From an uncultured Acidimicrobiaceae bacterium (lineage in GTDB: Bacteria; Actinomycetota; Acidimicrobiia; Acidimicrobiales; RAAP-2): a DNA stretch of 64,000 bases. Under the pieces are notes generated by a model, which saw only the letters and a list, made by a program, of their open reading frames with translations, had not been told where the DNA came from and did not search any database. This document shows positions 62,500 through 64,000 of the stretch, in pieces (within the stretch, counting starts at the first letter, position 1; each line of letters opens with the position of its first letter). Both the position numbers and the translations under genes were made by a program. Where the stretch lies: NCBI GenBank assembly GCA_937975915.1, contig CALJTY010000030.1, positions 492,733-556,732 on the forward strand, written 5' to 3'.

Positions 62500-64000
62500 A
62501 TGCACTCTTATGCCGTCGAGGAATTCACAGAAGAAGAAGCCACAATCCTTCGTCGGTATTTCACGAATCTTGAGTCTCCGGTTTTTGCCCTTGTAAACCT
62601 CCCAGAGGTTGTTAAAGGTGCTTTATTTGCTCGTTATTCACGCAGTACAAAGAGTCTTCGTAGATTATTCCTCGACGAGTTCATTGGCGATTTAGACCTC
62701 ACCGGCGACATAGGTATTGATGCCACGATTGGTCTTGATAAAGCAGAGAGTCTTTACGAGAAGATCTTCTTTGAATACGGTGACGACTCCGTTGCACAAC
62801 TTGGTGGAGTTCACCTCGCATGTGAGCAAGCAAGCAATGTTCTAACGAAAGTTCTTGAATGGGGACGGCTCATGAGCTACCTCGAACAATCGACCCGTTA
62901 CCTCGGCTATGACAAGCGTCTAAGCAACGGTCATTACCGTTACTACCGCGACCACGATGTCACCATGTCGTCCTTTGGGGCTCGCTACGTAGGCGAAATG
63001 GATCGAATGTTCGACACCTACGCTGAGTTGCTTCCACAGTTGGTCGAATTCCTAACTAAGAAGTTCCCAAAGACTGCAGAAGACACCGACTTTGTTTACA
63101 GACAAGCAATTCGTGCAAAAGCACTTGACGCTGTTCGAGGACTACTTCCAGCGTCAGCGATTTCAAACCTCGGGATCTATGCATCGGGACAAGCGTACGA
63201 ATCGCTGCTGCTTCGAATGAGGGCGCATCCACTTCCAGAAGTTCGTGACTACTCAAAGCTAATGATGGATGAACTCGTAAAAGTAATTCCATCATTCCTA
63301 AAGAGAGTAAACATTGCAGAACGTGGTGTTGCATGGACGACCTACTTGGCAGAAACCAAGGGTGCAACCAAAGATCTCATTGCCTCAATGTGGAATGACA
63401 TCGAAGCAGAACCAGGCGAACATGTACGTCTTGCTGCTTACGACAAAGATGGTGAAGCAAAAATCTTGAAAGCAATTGTCTTTGCGAACTCCACAATGTC
63501 CCAAGAAGAAGCATCCAAGCGCGTTGGTGTAATGAATGCGGCGGACCGTTCAAAGTTGATCGCGACCTACGTGGGTGATCGCAAGAACCGTCGTCACCGT
63601 CCAGGTCGTGCCTTCGAATCAACGATGTACCGATTCGAACTAGTTACTGACTACGGCGCCTTTCGAGATCTCCAGCGCCACCGACTGCTCACTATCGAGT
63701 GGCAACCCCTCACGGTTGAGCTCGGTTTCGATGTTCCAGACATAATCGAAGAAGCAGGGCTCACAGAGCCCTTCGTAGCGTCCCTAGAACGCTCAGCAAG
63801 CCTCTATTACGACATGCGAGAGCAGTTCCCTGAACAGGCTCAATACTGCGTTGCACTAGCTTTCAGAATCAGATACGTCATGGAAATGAACGCCAGAGAA
63901 GCAATGCACCTGATTGAGCTTCGCTCCGGGCCCCAAGGTCACCCAAGCTACCGCAGGGTCGCTCACGAGATGGCAAGACTCATTCGTGATGAGGCCGGAC
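62500..64000 (+). CDS. Tandem ThyX-like protein (3' end outside window)
   Basis: Large protein of the flavin-dependent thymidylate synthase superfamily, open to the window end (500 codons seen). It contains two ThyX-like halves. The N-half has EYGDDSVAQ and at 121-134 WGRLMSYLEQSTRY, keeping the EQSTRY part of the ThyX signature. The C-half has LQRHRLLTIEW (RHR at 393-395), keeping the RHR part but with Thr and Trp at signature positions, and ends in an HLIELRSG-like ThyX C-terminal strand. Canonical ThyX is about 230-250 residues in one half. It may be a non-catalytic or altered-function paralogue; a true thymidylate synthase is possible. Confidence 0.82.
   Translation, partial: MHSYAVEEFTEEEATILRRYFTNLESPVFALVNLPEVVKGALFARYSRSTKSLRRLFLDEFIGDLDLTGDIGIDATIGLDKAESLYEKIFFEYGDDSVAQLGGVHLACEQASNVLTKVLEWGRLMSYLEQSTRYLGYDKRLSNGHYRYYRDHDVTMSSFGARYVGEMDRMFDTYAELLPQLVEFLTKKFPKTAEDTDFVYRQAIRAKALDAVRGLLPASAISNLGIYASGQAYESLLLRMRAHPLPEVRDYSKLMMDELVKVIPSFLKRVNIAERGVAWTTYLAETKGATKDLIASMWNDIEAEPGEHVRLAAYDKDGEAKILKAIVFANSTMSQEEASKRVGVMNAADRSKLIATYVGDRKNRRHRPGRAFESTMYRFELVTDYGAFRDLQRHRLLTIEWQPLTVELGFDVPDIIEEAGLTEPFVASLERSASLYYDMREQFPEQAQYCVALAFRIRYVMEMNAREAMHLIELRSGPQGHPSYRRVAHEMARLIRDEAG

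Overview
The window reads as one continuous stretch of chromosome from a free-living, streamlined actinobacterium of middling GC (roughly half, judged by eye). The phylum call rests on a complete Pup-proteasome locus (mpa/ARC, dop, pup, prcB, prcA, pafA), a two-domain FbiC of coenzyme F420 synthesis, trmI just upstream of mpa, and the tatA-tatC-helY order. A class such as Acidimicrobiia (for example a freshwater Ilumatobacter/acIV-type organism) is my best guess, partly from the DUF512 radical-SAM gene beside der; this is inference, and Nanopelagicales is the alternative. I see no rRNA, CRISPR array, insertion sequence, prophage or clear pseudogene. Genes are packed with many 4-8 nt overlaps, and no gap exceeds about 205 bases.

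Layout. 1-4721: lower glycolysis (gap partial, pgk, tpiA), secG and a secreted family-5 solute-binding-like protein. 4766-10596: tRNA-Leu, nadK, recN, pyrG, xerD and an M50 peptidase. 10593-17664: trpS on the minus strand, then a long plus-strand run of chromosome segregation (scpA, scpB), rluB-type pseudouridine synthase, aromatic synthesis (aroH, tyrA, aroA), cmk and plsC. 17661-20078 (minus): glycosyltransferase, HD-domain protein, ispH. 20128-23502: DUF512 radical SAM, der, a zinc-ribbon membrane peptide, gamma-carbonic-anhydrase-like protein. 23499-27948: trpD divergent from trpCFBA. 28154-33001: an unrecognised small membrane protein with its own terminator, acs, a FAD oxidoreductase and an FAH-family hydrolase. 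33006-34521 (minus): thiO, thiS, a 52-residue ORF, tRNA-Pro. 34604-42322: gltB, gltD, an acyl-CoA ligase and a small helical protein. 42319-49878 (minus): tkt, tal, pgi, fbiC, LOG-family protein. 49941-52072: thioesterase, three tiny membrane-protein genes, trmI, and a convergent ferredoxin. 52171-62469: proteasome locus, lepB, tatA, tatC, helY. 62500-end: a large tandem ThyX-like protein running off the window.

The clearest architectural signal is regulatory. At 17 gene starts a TANNNT hexamer lies exactly 6 nt (once 7) upstream of the ATG or GTG, on both strands. This is the geometry of leaderless actinobacterial transcripts. It fixes several start codons (for example trpS), and in three places the upstream gene's stop codon forms the first three bases of the next gene's -10 box. 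At the other end of genes, five convergent pairs overlap by exactly 4 nt at their stop codons, so there is no room for ordinary terminators. I see only one classical intrinsic terminator in the window (28482-28512). Best leads for new biology: the tandem ThyX-like protein with a split signature motif, the HD protein resembling diiron oxygenases, the cluster of three mini membrane proteins before trmI, the orphan 102-residue membrane protein, and the phased CAGGTA repeats and gltB hairpin.
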